The notes beneath the pieces were generated by a model that was given only the letters and a program-made list of their open reading frames with translations, ran no database searches and was not told where the DNA came from. This document shows positions 33,858 to 42,203 of a stretch of 64,000 bases of DNA, one piece after another (within the stretch, counting starts at the first letter, position 1; each line of letters begins with the position of its first letter). The stretch is from G963662905 sp963662905 (GTDB lineage: Bacteria; Bacteroidota; Bacteroidia; Bacteroidales; WRLA01): the NCBI GenBank assembly GCA_963662905.2, contig CAXXFD010000001.1:620001-684000 (forward strand). The letters are read 5' to 3'. The position numbers were made by a program, and so were the translations under genes.

Positions 33858-33947
33858 ATGCCGAGCGGTAAGAAGAGAAAAAGGCACAAGATGTCAACGC
33901 ACAAGCGTAAAAAACGTTTACGGAAAAACAGGCATAAGAAGAAGTAA
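33858..33947 (+). CDS. 29-residue mS38/COX24 (AURKAIP1-like) ribosome-associated protein
   Basis: The ORF from ATG 33858 to TAA encodes only 29 residues, of which more than half are Lys or Arg: it starts MPSGKKRKRHKMSTHKRKK and ends RKNRHKKK. This pattern (KKRKRHKMxxHKRKKRLRKNRHKKK) is that of the AURKAIP1/COX24 domain, found in the mitochondrial small-subunit protein mS38 and in tiny Bacteroidetes genes. It is probably a small ribosomal protein that wraps rRNA. It sits between HU and a strong terminator, co-transcribed with HU. It is easily missed by automatic gene callers. Confidence 0.82.
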   Translation: MPSGKKRKRHKMSTHKRKKRLRKNRHKKK

Positions 33948-33970
33948 AATCCTTCTCGCTTAAATTAAAT

Positions 33971-34011
33971 ACAAAACAATGTTTCCATCTATGGAAGCAT
34001 TGTTTTGTGTT
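33971..34011 (+). terminator. Terminator after HU and the mS38-like gene
   Basis: A long stem: ACAAAACAATGTTTCCA pairs with TGGAAGCATTGTTTTGT around TCTA, with T-rich ends. Confidence 0.85.
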
Positions 34012-34204
34012 TAAGCAAATTCAGGCTTAATAATTTTTAATACGTATCAAAAGTTAATTGCTCAGCGATACCTTTAATGCATAAAAAAAAGACGAATATT
34101 CGCCTTGACTACCTGAATTGCTGTTGTTCCCGACCTGTTTGCATCATATGTTTTGTTATTAACCCTGCAACTCTTTGCAAATAGGAACCTTAAGAATTTA
34201 AAAT

Positions 34205-35755
34205 GTGAATAAAGACCTGATAATTGATTCTGATGCCTCGGAGGTAAAAATTGCTTTGCTCGAGGAGCGGAATCTTGTTGAACTGCACGAGGAAAAAGGA
34301 AACAATGAGTTTGCAGTAGGCGACATCTACATTGGGAAGGTTAAAAAAATTATGACCGGTCTCAATGCAGCTTTCGTCAATGTAGGTTACGAAAAAGATG
34401 CCTTTCTGCATTACCTTGATCTGGGGCCACAGGTTCAAAGCCTAATGAAATATGTCCGTCTTGGAATGGGCAATAGGTTGAACAACATTACTGTGAGCAA
34501 CCTCAAACAAGAGCCTGATATTGAAAAAACCGGTAAAATCAGCAGTGTCCTAACTGTTGGGCAGCCTGTTATGGTGCAAATTGCCAAAGAGCCCATATCT
34601 ACCAAAGGCCCCAGGGTAAGTTCCGAAATCAGTTTTGCCGGAAGGTATCTCGTATTGGTACCCTTTTCCAACCGTGTTTCCGTTAGCCAGAAAATTAAAA
34701 ACCCGGAAGAAAGAAAAAGGCTTAAACGCCTGATTAATAGCATTCGTCCGAAGAATTTTGGCGTTATTATCCGAACGGTCGCCGAAAATAAAATGGTGGC
34801 ACAACTGGATGCCGACCTGCGCAACCTGGTAAAAAAATGGGATACTGCATCGCAAAAGCTGGCAGATGTCCAGGCTCCTCAAAAGGTCTGCAGCGAACTT
34901 GACCGTACATCGGCTATTTTGCGCGACCTGCTTAATGAATCCTTTAGCGCCATCCATGTCAATGACAATACAATGGCGGAAGAAATCAAAGCCTATGTCC
35001 AGACGATTTCTCCCGATAAAGTCGATATCGTAAAACTGTATAAAGGCAAATCGCCCATTTTCGACCAGTTTGGCGTGAATAAGCAAATCCAGAACTCTTT
35101 TGGACGCACGGTTACTATCAAAAGTGGTATTTACCTGATCATAGAACATACTGAAGCGCTGCATGTAATCGACATCAACAGCGGTCATCGGGTAAAAAAA
35201 GGCAGTGATCAGGAAACCAATGCTTTGGAAGTAAACTTAGAGGCTGCTACGGAAGTGGCACGTCAGTTGCGCCTTAGGGACATGGGCGGTATCATCGTGG
35301 TTGATTTTATTGATATGAGCGATGCAAAAAACCGTCGGAAACTCTACGAACACCTCAAAGAGGAAATGGCACGCGATAACGCCAAGCACACTATTTTGCC
35401 CCCATCGAAATTTGGACTGGTACAGATAACCCGGCAAAGGGTACGCCCCGAAACCAAAGTTAAAGTGCTCGAAAAGTGCCCTGTTTGTAATGGAACAGGC
35501 GAAATTAAGCCCAGTATCGTTGTTATCGATGAGATCATCAGCAACCTGAGGTATCTGGTACACGAACAAAATGAAAAACAGTTGCGCATTAATATGCACC
35601 CTTTTCTTGCAGCTTATGTAACCAAAGGATTTCCTTCATTAAGGCTCAAATGGTACTTTCAGTACAGGAGAAACATTAAAGTGAAAGCCGAAAACTCCTA
35701 CCATATGCTTGAATATCATTTTTTTAACAAAAACAACGAAGAAATAAAAATTTAA
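34205..35755 (+). CDS. rng: Ribonuclease E/G family endoribonuclease (RNase G type)
   Basis: The 516-residue single-strand endonuclease is involved in rRNA maturation and mRNA decay. An S1 RNA-binding domain (about 35-125, AVGDIYIGKVKKIMTGLNAAFVNVG) is followed by the catalytic DNase I-like domain with metal-binding Asp in ALHVIDINSGHR and GGIIVVDFIDMSD (about 320-365). The zinc-link motif EKCPVCNGTGEI follows (about 425). It lacks the long disordered scaffold of RNase E, hence the G-type call. The start is GTG at 34205; the ATG two bases earlier is out of frame. 14 bp before trpS, probably one transcript. Confidence 0.93.
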   Translation: MNKDLIIDSDASEVKIALLEERNLVELHEEKGNNEFAVGDIYIGKVKKIMTGLNAAFVNVGYEKDAFLHYLDLGPQVQSLMKYVRLGMGNRLNNITVSNLKQEPDIEKTGKISSVLTVGQPVMVQIAKEPISTKGPRVSSEISFAGRYLVLVPFSNRVSVSQKIKNPEERKRLKRLINSIRPKNFGVIIRTVAENKMVAQLDADLRNLVKKWDTASQKLADVQAPQKVCSELDRTSAILRDLLNESFSAIHVNDNTMAEEIKAYVQTISPDKVDIVKLYKGKSPIFDQFGVNKQIQNSFGRTVTIKSGIYLIIEHTEALHVIDINSGHRVKKGSDQETNALEVNLEAATEVARQLRLRDMGGIIVVDFIDMSDAKNRRKLYEHLKEEMARDNAKHTILPPSKFGLVQITRQRVRPETKVKVLEKCPVCNGTGEIKPSIVVIDEIISNLRYLVHEQNEKQLRINMHPFLAAYVTKGFPSLRLKWYFQYRRNIKVKAENSYHMLEYHFFNKNNEEIKI

Positions 35756-35769
35756 TACCTATAAATACC

Positions 35770-36765
35770 ATGGAACGAGTAGTGAGCGGCATACGCCCGA
35801 CAGGACAATTGCATCTCGGCAATTATTTTGGTGCAATTCAGAATTTTATCAAGATGCAGCAAGAGAATGATTGTTTTTTCTTTATTGCTGATTATCATTC
35901 GCTTACAACGCATCCAACGCCGGCAGACTTACATGGAAATGTCCGGCAGGTACTGGCAGAATATCTTGCCGTTGGCCTTGATCCGGAAAAATCTACAATA
36001 TATATTCAAAGTGATGTTCCTGAAGTAACAGAGCTGTACCTATTGCTGAACATGAACGCATATCTTGGTGAACTGGAGCGTGTTACATCATTCAAGGAAA
36101 AAGTCAGGAAGCAGCCCGAAAATGTTAATGCCGGTTTGCTTACCTACCCAACACTTATGGCTGCCGACGTAATTATCCATAAATCGGCAAAAGTACCTGT
36201 TGGAAAAGATCAGGAGCAAAACCTGGAAATGATGCGCACTTTTGCGCGTCGCTTCAACCGCATGTACAAGGTGGAGTATTTCCCCATTCCGGCCCCTTTT
36301 AATTTTGGAGAAGCTTTGGTGAAAGTTCCGGGTCTTGATGGTTCGGGAAAAATGGGAAAATCGGAAGGCGAAGGAAATGCAATTTTCCTGAGTGAAGACC
36401 CGAAAAAACTCCGTAAAAAAATCATGCGTGCTGTAACCGATTCCGGTCCTACAGAAATGAATCAAGAAAAGCCTGAGTCAATTCAAAACCTGTTTACACT
36501 CATGTCTTTGGTAACTGATGAAGAAATCGTGAAAGATTTCGACGAAAAATACAACAACTGTACAATACGCTATGGTGACCTAAAAAAACAGCTCGCCGAA
36601 GACATGATTCGTTTTACAGAACCATTCCGCGAAAGAATAGAAGATTTTAAAAACGATGAGGCTTTTCTCCGCAAGGTGGTGCGCGAAGGCGCAGAAAAAG
36701 CCCGGGAAAGTGCTGCCAAAACCGTAAAGGAAGTGCGCGAAATTATTGGAATACGGTCTTTTTAA
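35770..36765 (+). CDS. trpS: Tryptophanyl-tRNA synthetase
   Basis: The 331-residue class I enzyme charges tRNA-Trp. The HIGH-type motif is GQLHLGNYFGAIQNF (about 12-26) and the KMSKS-type motif GSGKMGKSEGEGN (about 192-204). The conserved VPVGKDQEQNLEMMR binds the substrates. The length is normal. It follows the RNase G gene directly and ends in a strong terminator. Confidence 0.97.
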   Translation: MERVVSGIRPTGQLHLGNYFGAIQNFIKMQQENDCFFFIADYHSLTTHPTPADLHGNVRQVLAEYLAVGLDPEKSTIYIQSDVPEVTELYLLLNMNAYLGELERVTSFKEKVRKQPENVNAGLLTYPTLMAADVIIHKSAKVPVGKDQEQNLEMMRTFARRFNRMYKVEYFPIPAPFNFGEALVKVPGLDGSGKMGKSEGEGNAIFLSEDPKKLRKKIMRAVTDSGPTEMNQEKPESIQNLFTLMSLVTDEEIVKDFDEKYNNCTIRYGDLKKQLAEDMIRFTEPFRERIEDFKNDEAFLRKVVREGAEKARESAAKTVKEVREIIGIRSF

Positions 36766-36786
36766 ATGAAATTTCCTACTATATCC

Positions 36787-36822
36787 AACCCGACATTGCC
36801 GCGCTATTGTCGGGTTTTTTGT
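36787..36822 (+). terminator. Intrinsic terminator after trpS
   Basis: AACCCGACA pairs with TGTCGGGTT around TTGCCGCGCTAT, followed by TTTTTTGT. Confidence 0.92.
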
Positions 36823-36860
36823 AACTTGCAGAAGCGAATCGGAAAAATCAATTTTATTTT

Positions 36861-37433
36861 ATGAAAATTATCCGTGCTTCCCTCTGGTCTATATCTTCCC
36901 TCGGTATTTTAGTCATGCTGGCAGCTTGGTATGGCGGATTTTTTGAAGCGATGGATGTAAGGCAGCAGGAAATCAATCCTTTCTACATCAGTTATAGGTT
37001 TTATGAAGGCAGCCCGGCATCCATGCGAAACGCGACAGATGAGCTAATTGATGATTTAAAGCAGGAAGGCGTTTCCGTCTATAAAACAGTGTTCATTATC
37101 AAAGATAAGAAAGGCAGCCAGGATATAAACGCCCTGATTGGCTGTATCATTGGGAAAGACGAACATGACAAACTCAATGTTGTCCGCGAAAAATTCCTGA
37201 TTGTCCGTATCGATCCTGGATTTTGCATTATCGGAAGCATGGTTTACGAAAACTGGCTCAACTTATATGCTGCCGAATGGCGCCTTCGCCCGGTTTTGGA
37301 AGGAATGGGCGAAAAACTTAAAATGAAGCCCTTCAGCATACTTGAAGTGCGCAACCGCGATGGCGGTGAAATCAACTATATCCTTATAGAAGACAGGCAT
37401 CTTCCTCCGGAAATCTCTCTCTCTGTAAAATAA
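36861..37433 (+). CDS. Membrane-anchored GyrI-like domain protein (TEX264-like layout)
   Basis: The 190-residue protein has one N-terminal hydrophobic helix (about 8-28, LWSISSLGILVMLAAWYGGFF) and then a soluble domain. The domain opens ISYRFYEGSPASM and continues with FIIKDKKG, FLIVRIDP and WRLRPVLEGMGEKLKMKPFSILEVRN; this ordering fits the GyrI-like small-molecule-binding fold. A membrane anchor followed by a GyrI-like domain also occurs in eukaryotic TEX264. The ligand is unknown. It has a TAACTTG box close upstream and is a single gene. The fold assignment comes from my reading of the pattern and is moderate. Confidence 0.6.
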   Translation: MKIIRASLWSISSLGILVMLAAWYGGFFEAMDVRQQEINPFYISYRFYEGSPASMRNATDELIDDLKQEGVSVYKTVFIIKDKKGSQDINALIGCIIGKDEHDKLNVVREKFLIVRIDPGFCIIGSMVYENWLNLYAAEWRLRPVLEGMGEKLKMKPFSILEVRNRDGGEINYILIEDRHLPPEISLSVK

Positions 37434-37627
37434 TAAGCAGAAGAACAACCCCTGAAATTAGAGACCCTCCTTCTTTTCCAGATCTGTTCGTTTTTGAACA
37501 TGGATCGTTACATAATGTACACATCCCGAATTAAAAATGATTGAAAGTTATTGATTATATGGGTTTTAAAAACTTCGGCATATTTATTGATGTTGGTGCT
37601 GCTTTAAACCCTAAATTAATTTCTAGA

Positions 37628-39775
37628 ATGAAAAAAGTATTACTGTTTAGCCTGGGGCTATTCTTTTTCCTCAACCAGTCCCTGATAGCAGGCGAAGGTA
37701 TGTGGCTGCCTTTCCTTCTGAATAAAAACATTGCCGAAATGCAGAAAATGGGGCTGAAACTTACCGCCGAAGACCTGTATAGTGTCAATCATTCCAGCCT
37801 CAAAGATGCCATTGTTATGCTGGATGGAGGAAATTGTACCGGCGAAATTATCTCTTCCCAGGGACTCCTGCTTACCAACCATCACTGTGGATATGATGAT
37901 ATCCAAAAGCATAGCTCTGTAGATCATGATTATCTGACGGATGGCTTCTGGGCCATGAGTTTTGATGAAGAATTGCCTAACCCCGGCAAAACAGCCAGCT
38001 TCCTGGTGCGCATCGAAGATGTTACTGATCAGGTATTGAAAGATGTAACGGATGATATGAACGCTGACAAAAGAGGTGAAATAATTAGAAAAGCAGAGGC
38101 TGAAATTGTTGAAAAAGCAATTGAAGGAACGCATTATAACGCGGATGTAAAAAGCATGTACGAGGGCAATGAGTATTATCTTTTCGTATATGAAACCTTC
38201 CGTGATGTTCGCCTTGTCGGTGCTCCCCCATCATCTATTGGAAAATATGGTGGCGATACCGACAACTGGATGTGGCCGCGCCATACCGGAGATTTCAGTA
38301 TTTTCAGGGTATATGCCGATAAAGACGGTAATCCTGCCGATTATTCAGAAGACAATGTCCCTTATCAGCCCAAGCATCACCTTCCGGTTTCCCTTGATGG
38401 TGTTCAGGAAAATGATTTTGCAATGATCTGGGGCTATCCCGGTACTACCGACCGCTACCGTTCTTCTTACGGTATTGATGAAACTGTGGAACAGCTCGAC
38501 CCTACACAGCATCAACTCAAGGATATCAAGATGAAAATCATGAAAGAAGATATGGATGCCGATGACGCAATCCGTATTGCCTATGCCAGCGAATATGCTT
38601 ATTTGGGCAACTTCTGGAAGAAAGCCGATGAAGAAGCAAAAGCCCTGAAACGCCTCGATGTAGCAGGTCAGAAACGTGCCATTGAAGACGAATTTCAGAA
38701 ATGGGCCAATGCAGATCCACAGCGCAAGAAAATTTACGGAAACGTAATCAACGACATTCGTGATGCCTATAAATACAAAAGCGGAGAAAAAACCGATGTG
38801 CTTTTCTGGTATTTTGTCGAAACGCTCACAGGCTCAAAAATGCTTTTCAACGCTTTCCGTATGCAGGGAATGCAGTCCGAAATTGAAAACGAATGGAATG
38901 AAGAAGCCATCGAACGTTACCGTGCGCGTGCAGCAGAGCTCTACAAAGACTACAATATGCCAACAGACAAGAAGATTTTTGTTGCTATGTTGGAAGAATG
39001 GTATAACAATATGCCTCCGAAAATGCGTCCTTCCGTAATTGCGGATGTGGTGCTTCCAAAATTCAAAGGCGATTTTAATAAGTATGCTGATTACGTTTAT
39101 AAAAAATCAATTTTTGCTTCTCAGGAAAGTGTTGATGCCTTCCTGGAAAAAGCAAAAGCCAAGAAACTTCAAAAGGATCCCGGCCTTGAAGCTGTGAATT
39201 CCGTATTTGGAATTTACCGCCAGATATCGGCCAAAAGCGCCCCTGTTGAAGAAAAACTGGCCAAAGCACGCCGTTTGTTCATCCGTGGTTTGCGTGAAAT
39301 GAACAGCGATAAGCTCTATTATCCCGATGCCAACTCCACAATGCGTGTTACCTATGGTATTGTAAACGACTATATTCCACGCGATGCCGTTCAGTATGAT
39401 GTGATGACTTACCTCGAAGGTGTGATGGAAAAAGAAGATCCGGACAACGAAGAATTTATTGTTCCTGAAAAATTAAAGGAATTATACAATAAGAAGGATT
39501 ATGGACGTTATGGTATTGGCGATAAGTTGCCGGTTTGCTTTCTCACAGATCACGATATTACCGGTGGTAATTCCGGTAGCCCTGTAATCAATGCCAATGG
39601 TGAATTAATCGGCACGGCCTTCGATGGAAATTCAGAAGCCATGAGTGGTGATATTGAATTTGATGAAGACCTGCAGCGCACAATTGTTTGCGACATCCGT
39701 TATGTACTTTTCGTAATTGATAAGTTCGCAGGCGCAAATCGCCTTATTGAAGAAATGGATATAGTTCAAAACTAA
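37628..39775 (+). CDS. dpp7: S46-family dipeptidyl-peptidase (DPP7-like)
   Basis: The 715-residue periplasmic serine exopeptidase releases dipeptides from oligopeptides, a main route for Bacteroidetes to use protein. It has a signal peptide (MKKVLLFSLGLFFFLNQSLIAG). The catalytic triad is visible: His in LLLTNHHCGYD (about 84), Asp in TDNWMWPRHTGDF (about 215) and Ser in TGGNSGSPVINANG (about 648). The residue 18 after the Ser, which separates DPP7 from DPP11 specificity, is Gly (FDGN), pointing to DPP7 type (bulky or hydrophobic P1) rather than the Asp/Glu-specific DPP11 with Arg. I start at the ATG before the signal peptide, not the longer TTG frame. Confidence 0.93.
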   Translation: MKKVLLFSLGLFFFLNQSLIAGEGMWLPFLLNKNIAEMQKMGLKLTAEDLYSVNHSSLKDAIVMLDGGNCTGEIISSQGLLLTNHHCGYDDIQKHSSVDHDYLTDGFWAMSFDEELPNPGKTASFLVRIEDVTDQVLKDVTDDMNADKRGEIIRKAEAEIVEKAIEGTHYNADVKSMYEGNEYYLFVYETFRDVRLVGAPPSSIGKYGGDTDNWMWPRHTGDFSIFRVYADKDGNPADYSEDNVPYQPKHHLPVSLDGVQENDFAMIWGYPGTTDRYRSSYGIDETVEQLDPTQHQLKDIKMKIMKEDMDADDAIRIAYASEYAYLGNFWKKADEEAKALKRLDVAGQKRAIEDEFQKWANADPQRKKIYGNVINDIRDAYKYKSGEKTDVLFWYFVETLTGSKMLFNAFRMQGMQSEIENEWNEEAIERYRARAAELYKDYNMPTDKKIFVAMLEEWYNNMPPKMRPSVIADVVLPKFKGDFNKYADYVYKKSIFASQESVDAFLEKAKAKKLQKDPGLEAVNSVFGIYRQISAKSAPVEEKLAKARRLFIRGLREMNSDKLYYPDANSTMRVTYGIVNDYIPRDAVQYDVMTYLEGVMEKEDPDNEEFIVPEKLKELYNKKDYGRYGIGDKLPVCFLTDHDITGGNSGSPVINANGELIGTAFDGNSEAMSGDIEFDEDLQRTIVCDIRYVLFVIDKFAGANRLIEEMDIVQN

Positions 39776-39827
39776 AGATATGGTTTTTTCTCTAACCGGT
39801 TTTCTGGTTAGTAATGGTTGATGGTTA

Positions 39828-39857
39828 GACCCGGCTGGTTACCGGGTCTTTTTTTTT
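39828..39857 (+). terminator. Intrinsic terminator after the S46 peptidase
   Basis: GACCCGG pairs with CCGGGTC around CTGGTTA, followed by nine T. A smaller AACCGG...TGGTT hairpin precedes it. Confidence 0.92.
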
Positions 39858-39878
39858 GCCGTTTTTGTGATATAAAAC

Positions 39879-40718
39879 CTATTGAACTTTCCCGGATACC
39901 TTTTCCAAAAGGTTCTGAGAATAAGTTTTTGAAACCGGAATGCTGATCTCTTCAGGCGAATCAAGATACAGTTTATAGCTTCCTCCGCCGGCTTTGCTCA
40001 GGTGGTGCACCTTTTTTAAATTAACGATAAAGCTGCGGTGGCAACGAACCAGATTATATTCCGCAAGTGTGTCTTCCAGCCTTTTGAGGCTCGAACGCAA
40101 TAGATAAACCGCGATCTTTCGTTCCTTGAGGTAACGGATTTCCACATAGTTTTCGCTGGATTCCAGATACAGCAGGTTTTCCGCTTTGATCGTCAGGCGG
40201 AGCACGCCGGCTTCATCATAAAAACTGATAAAAGGATCGGTATTGCCGCGCATCAGCTGTTCGATATTTCGCTTTTTGTCTTTATAAGCAAAAAACAACA
40301 GACTGATGATATAAGGGATCAATAAGATTAGAGAGGTGTTTTGAATGGCAATATAAAATATCTCGCCCCAAAAACGGCCATCTTTCAAAACCCACACTTC
40401 CAAACTGGTATAAAGGCCGGCCATTAAAGATATTTCTGCTAATACGAGCAGAAGATAATTGCCTACAGTAATCTTGTGCACCTTGCTTATTAAGCGGTTT
40501 AATACGGTGCGGCTGATAATAACGACCAGCATACCCCAGATAACCAAAAGCGCACTGAAAAAAAGGAATTTTTCTTCACTTACATCATACCACTGACCCG
40601 AGCCAAAAGGCTTATAGATATTGATAAACACAAAAGCAAAAATGCTCGTGAATACAATTTGAATCGTTGTATTCGATCGGTCGATAAAATAATCCGGTAT
40701 GCCTTTTCGTAAGTTCAT
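39879..40718 (-). CDS. LytTR-family membrane-bound transcription regulator
   Basis: The 279-residue protein has four hydrophobic helices (about 20-165: IQIVFTSIFAFVFINIY, FFSALLVIWGMLVVI, YLLLVLAEISLMAGL, LILLIPYIISLLFFA) and a C-terminal LytTR DNA-binding domain (about 180-275: NLLYLESSENYVEIRYL, LVRCHRSFIVNLKKV). It carries no receiver domain, so it is a one-component regulator bound in the inner membrane. Its signal is unknown. A TATCTTTG promoter box lies 18 bp upstream. It diverges from the hydrolase gene and points toward the terminator of the S46 peptidase. Confidence 0.9.
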   Translation of the reverse strand: MNLRKGIPDYFIDRSNTTIQIVFTSIFAFVFINIYKPFGSGQWYDVSEEKFLFFSALLVIWGMLVVIISRTVLNRLISKVHKITVGNYLLLVLAEISLMAGLYTSLEVWVLKDGRFWGEIFYIAIQNTSLILLIPYIISLLFFAYKDKKRNIEQLMRGNTDPFISFYDEAGVLRLTIKAENLLYLESSENYVEIRYLKERKIAVYLLRSSLKRLEDTLAEYNLVRCHRSFIVNLKKVHHLSKAGGGSYKLYLDSPEEISIPVSKTYSQNLLEKVSGKVQ

Positions 40719-40735
40719 CTTGTGTGCTGTCCCTG

Positions 40736-40743
40736 CAAAGATA
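40736..40743 (-). promoter_or_regulatory. Predicted -7 box for the LytTR regulator
   Basis: TATCTTTG on the minus strand is a perfect TAnnTTTG box 18 bp before the ATG at 40718, implying a very short leader. Confidence 0.65.
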
Positions 40744-40982
40744 GCATATTACTCATTGGAATATTTCAATTCCCTGGAGAAAGGTATGTAACTATGGGAT
40801 AAATTTTGTAAAAATGGGATAAAATCATTTATCCCGGGTTTAATGATTTAACCCGCATTTTTAAGCTTTATCCCAAAAATGATGACTTCAGCCTAAAATC
40901 CTTTCCTGTGTCACATCCTTTTGCTTTTGCCTCATGCTTGCATATATCTTGCAGACGCCAATCAGGCTTAAGATTTCAAGAA

Positions 40983-42119
40983 ATGGAATATTCAGAACAA
41001 TTCACCTATTTAAATAAGGCTTTCAATCTGGAAATAGAGCAATGCTTTTTTCCGGAAACCGGAACAGAAGCCTGGAATTTTGACTTTGAATCGGCAACAG
41101 GGTTTTCATCAGGGCAGCCCTTGATATATCCCGAACCAAACGGCAAGCAGGTATTTGATGGAAATATGTCTTTTCGCTATCCGGTTTTTGTACCTGCACA
41201 AAAAAGAAGGCATCATAAAGCAATATTTTTATTTCATGGTTTGAATGAACGAAGCTGGACGAAATACCTCAGTTGGGCATCAGAACTCTCTATAAAAAGC
41301 GGACAGGCAGTAATCCTTTTCCCGATTGCATTTCATATGAACCGATCGCCCCGTGCATGGAGCGACCCCAGAGCCATGTCCAGCCTGATGTTCGACCGAA
41401 AAAACGGATCAGCTGCTGCCAGCGTGGCCAATGCCGCACTCAGTGTTCGCCTGGAGCAACAACCATCCCTTTTTTGTACTTCCGGCATCCAGAGCTATTA
41501 CGATGTCCTCAAACTCATCCAACATGCGCGATCAGGCAACCATCCTCTTTTGGCTGAAGATTGCCAATTCGATTTCTTTGCCTATTCCATCGGAGCATTC
41601 TTCACACAAATCCTTTTATTGACCAATCCGGACGATGTTTTCAAGGACTCCAAAACCATGTTGTTTTGCGGTGGCTCGAGCTTTGAAGATATGAATGGTA
41701 TTTCCCGCCTGATAATGGACGATAAAGCCTTCGCTTCCCTGAAAAATTTTTATCTGGGCCAGGATACGGAGCAAATCCGTTCCGAAATAGAGCGCCCTTC
41801 CCTGCAAGGGTTTCAATATTTATGGCGATCATTTATTGCAATGTTGCGGAAAAATTATCTGCGCGATTTCAGGGAACAATGTTTTGATGGCATTAAAAAC
41901 AGGTTTTTGTCCGTCAGCCTTTTGCGCGATCAGGTAATTCCTGCTCAGGCCGTAAAGGAAAACCTGCGCACTGGCAGCAGGAACCTGAAAAATATAATCC
42001 TTGATTTCCCATATCCCTACACCCACGAAAACCCTTTTCCTGTGAATAAACCGGGTCTTCAGCCACAAGTGGACCGTTCGTTCAGGCAAATCATGTCCAT
42101 TGCAGGTTCATTTTTTTAG
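40983..42119 (+). CDS. Alpha/beta-hydrolase-fold protein (DUF6051-like)
   Basis: The 378-residue protein lacks a signal peptide and has the order of an alpha/beta hydrolase: oxyanion-side AIFLFHGLNERSWTKYLSW (about 80-98), the nucleophile elbow FFAYSIGAFFTQ with Ser (about 200, A-Y-S-I-G in place of strict GxSxG), and a late SLLRDQVIPAQAV segment for the acid. A possible catalytic His is in DFPYPYTHENPF. The substrate is unknown; the family is poorly characterised. I use the ATG at 40983; a GTG at 40908 would give 25 extra residues. The gene diverges from the LytTR regulator and is followed by the large T9SS protein. Confidence 0.7.
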   Translation: MEYSEQFTYLNKAFNLEIEQCFFPETGTEAWNFDFESATGFSSGQPLIYPEPNGKQVFDGNMSFRYPVFVPAQKRRHHKAIFLFHGLNERSWTKYLSWASELSIKSGQAVILFPIAFHMNRSPRAWSDPRAMSSLMFDRKNGSAAASVANAALSVRLEQQPSLFCTSGIQSYYDVLKLIQHARSGNHPLLAEDCQFDFFAYSIGAFFTQILLLTNPDDVFKDSKTMLFCGGSSFEDMNGISRLIMDDKAFASLKNFYLGQDTEQIRSEIERPSLQGFQYLWRSFIAMLRKNYLRDFREQCFDGIKNRFLSVSLLRDQVIPAQAVKENLRTGSRNLKNIILDFPYPYTHENPFPVNKPGLQPQVDRSFRQIMSIAGSFF

Positions 42120-42167
42120 AATGTTTATAATTTCTTTACAAAACCTGAATTCCTGATAGAGTTTTAG

Positions 42168-42175
42168 TATTTTTG
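42168..42175 (+). promoter_or_regulatory. Predicted -7 box for the PNGase F-like gene
   Basis: TATTTTTG fits TAnnTTTG and lies 28 bp before the ATG. Confidence 0.55.
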
Positions 42176-42203
42176 CTAAAACCACTTAAGAACCAGGAGA
42201 AAT

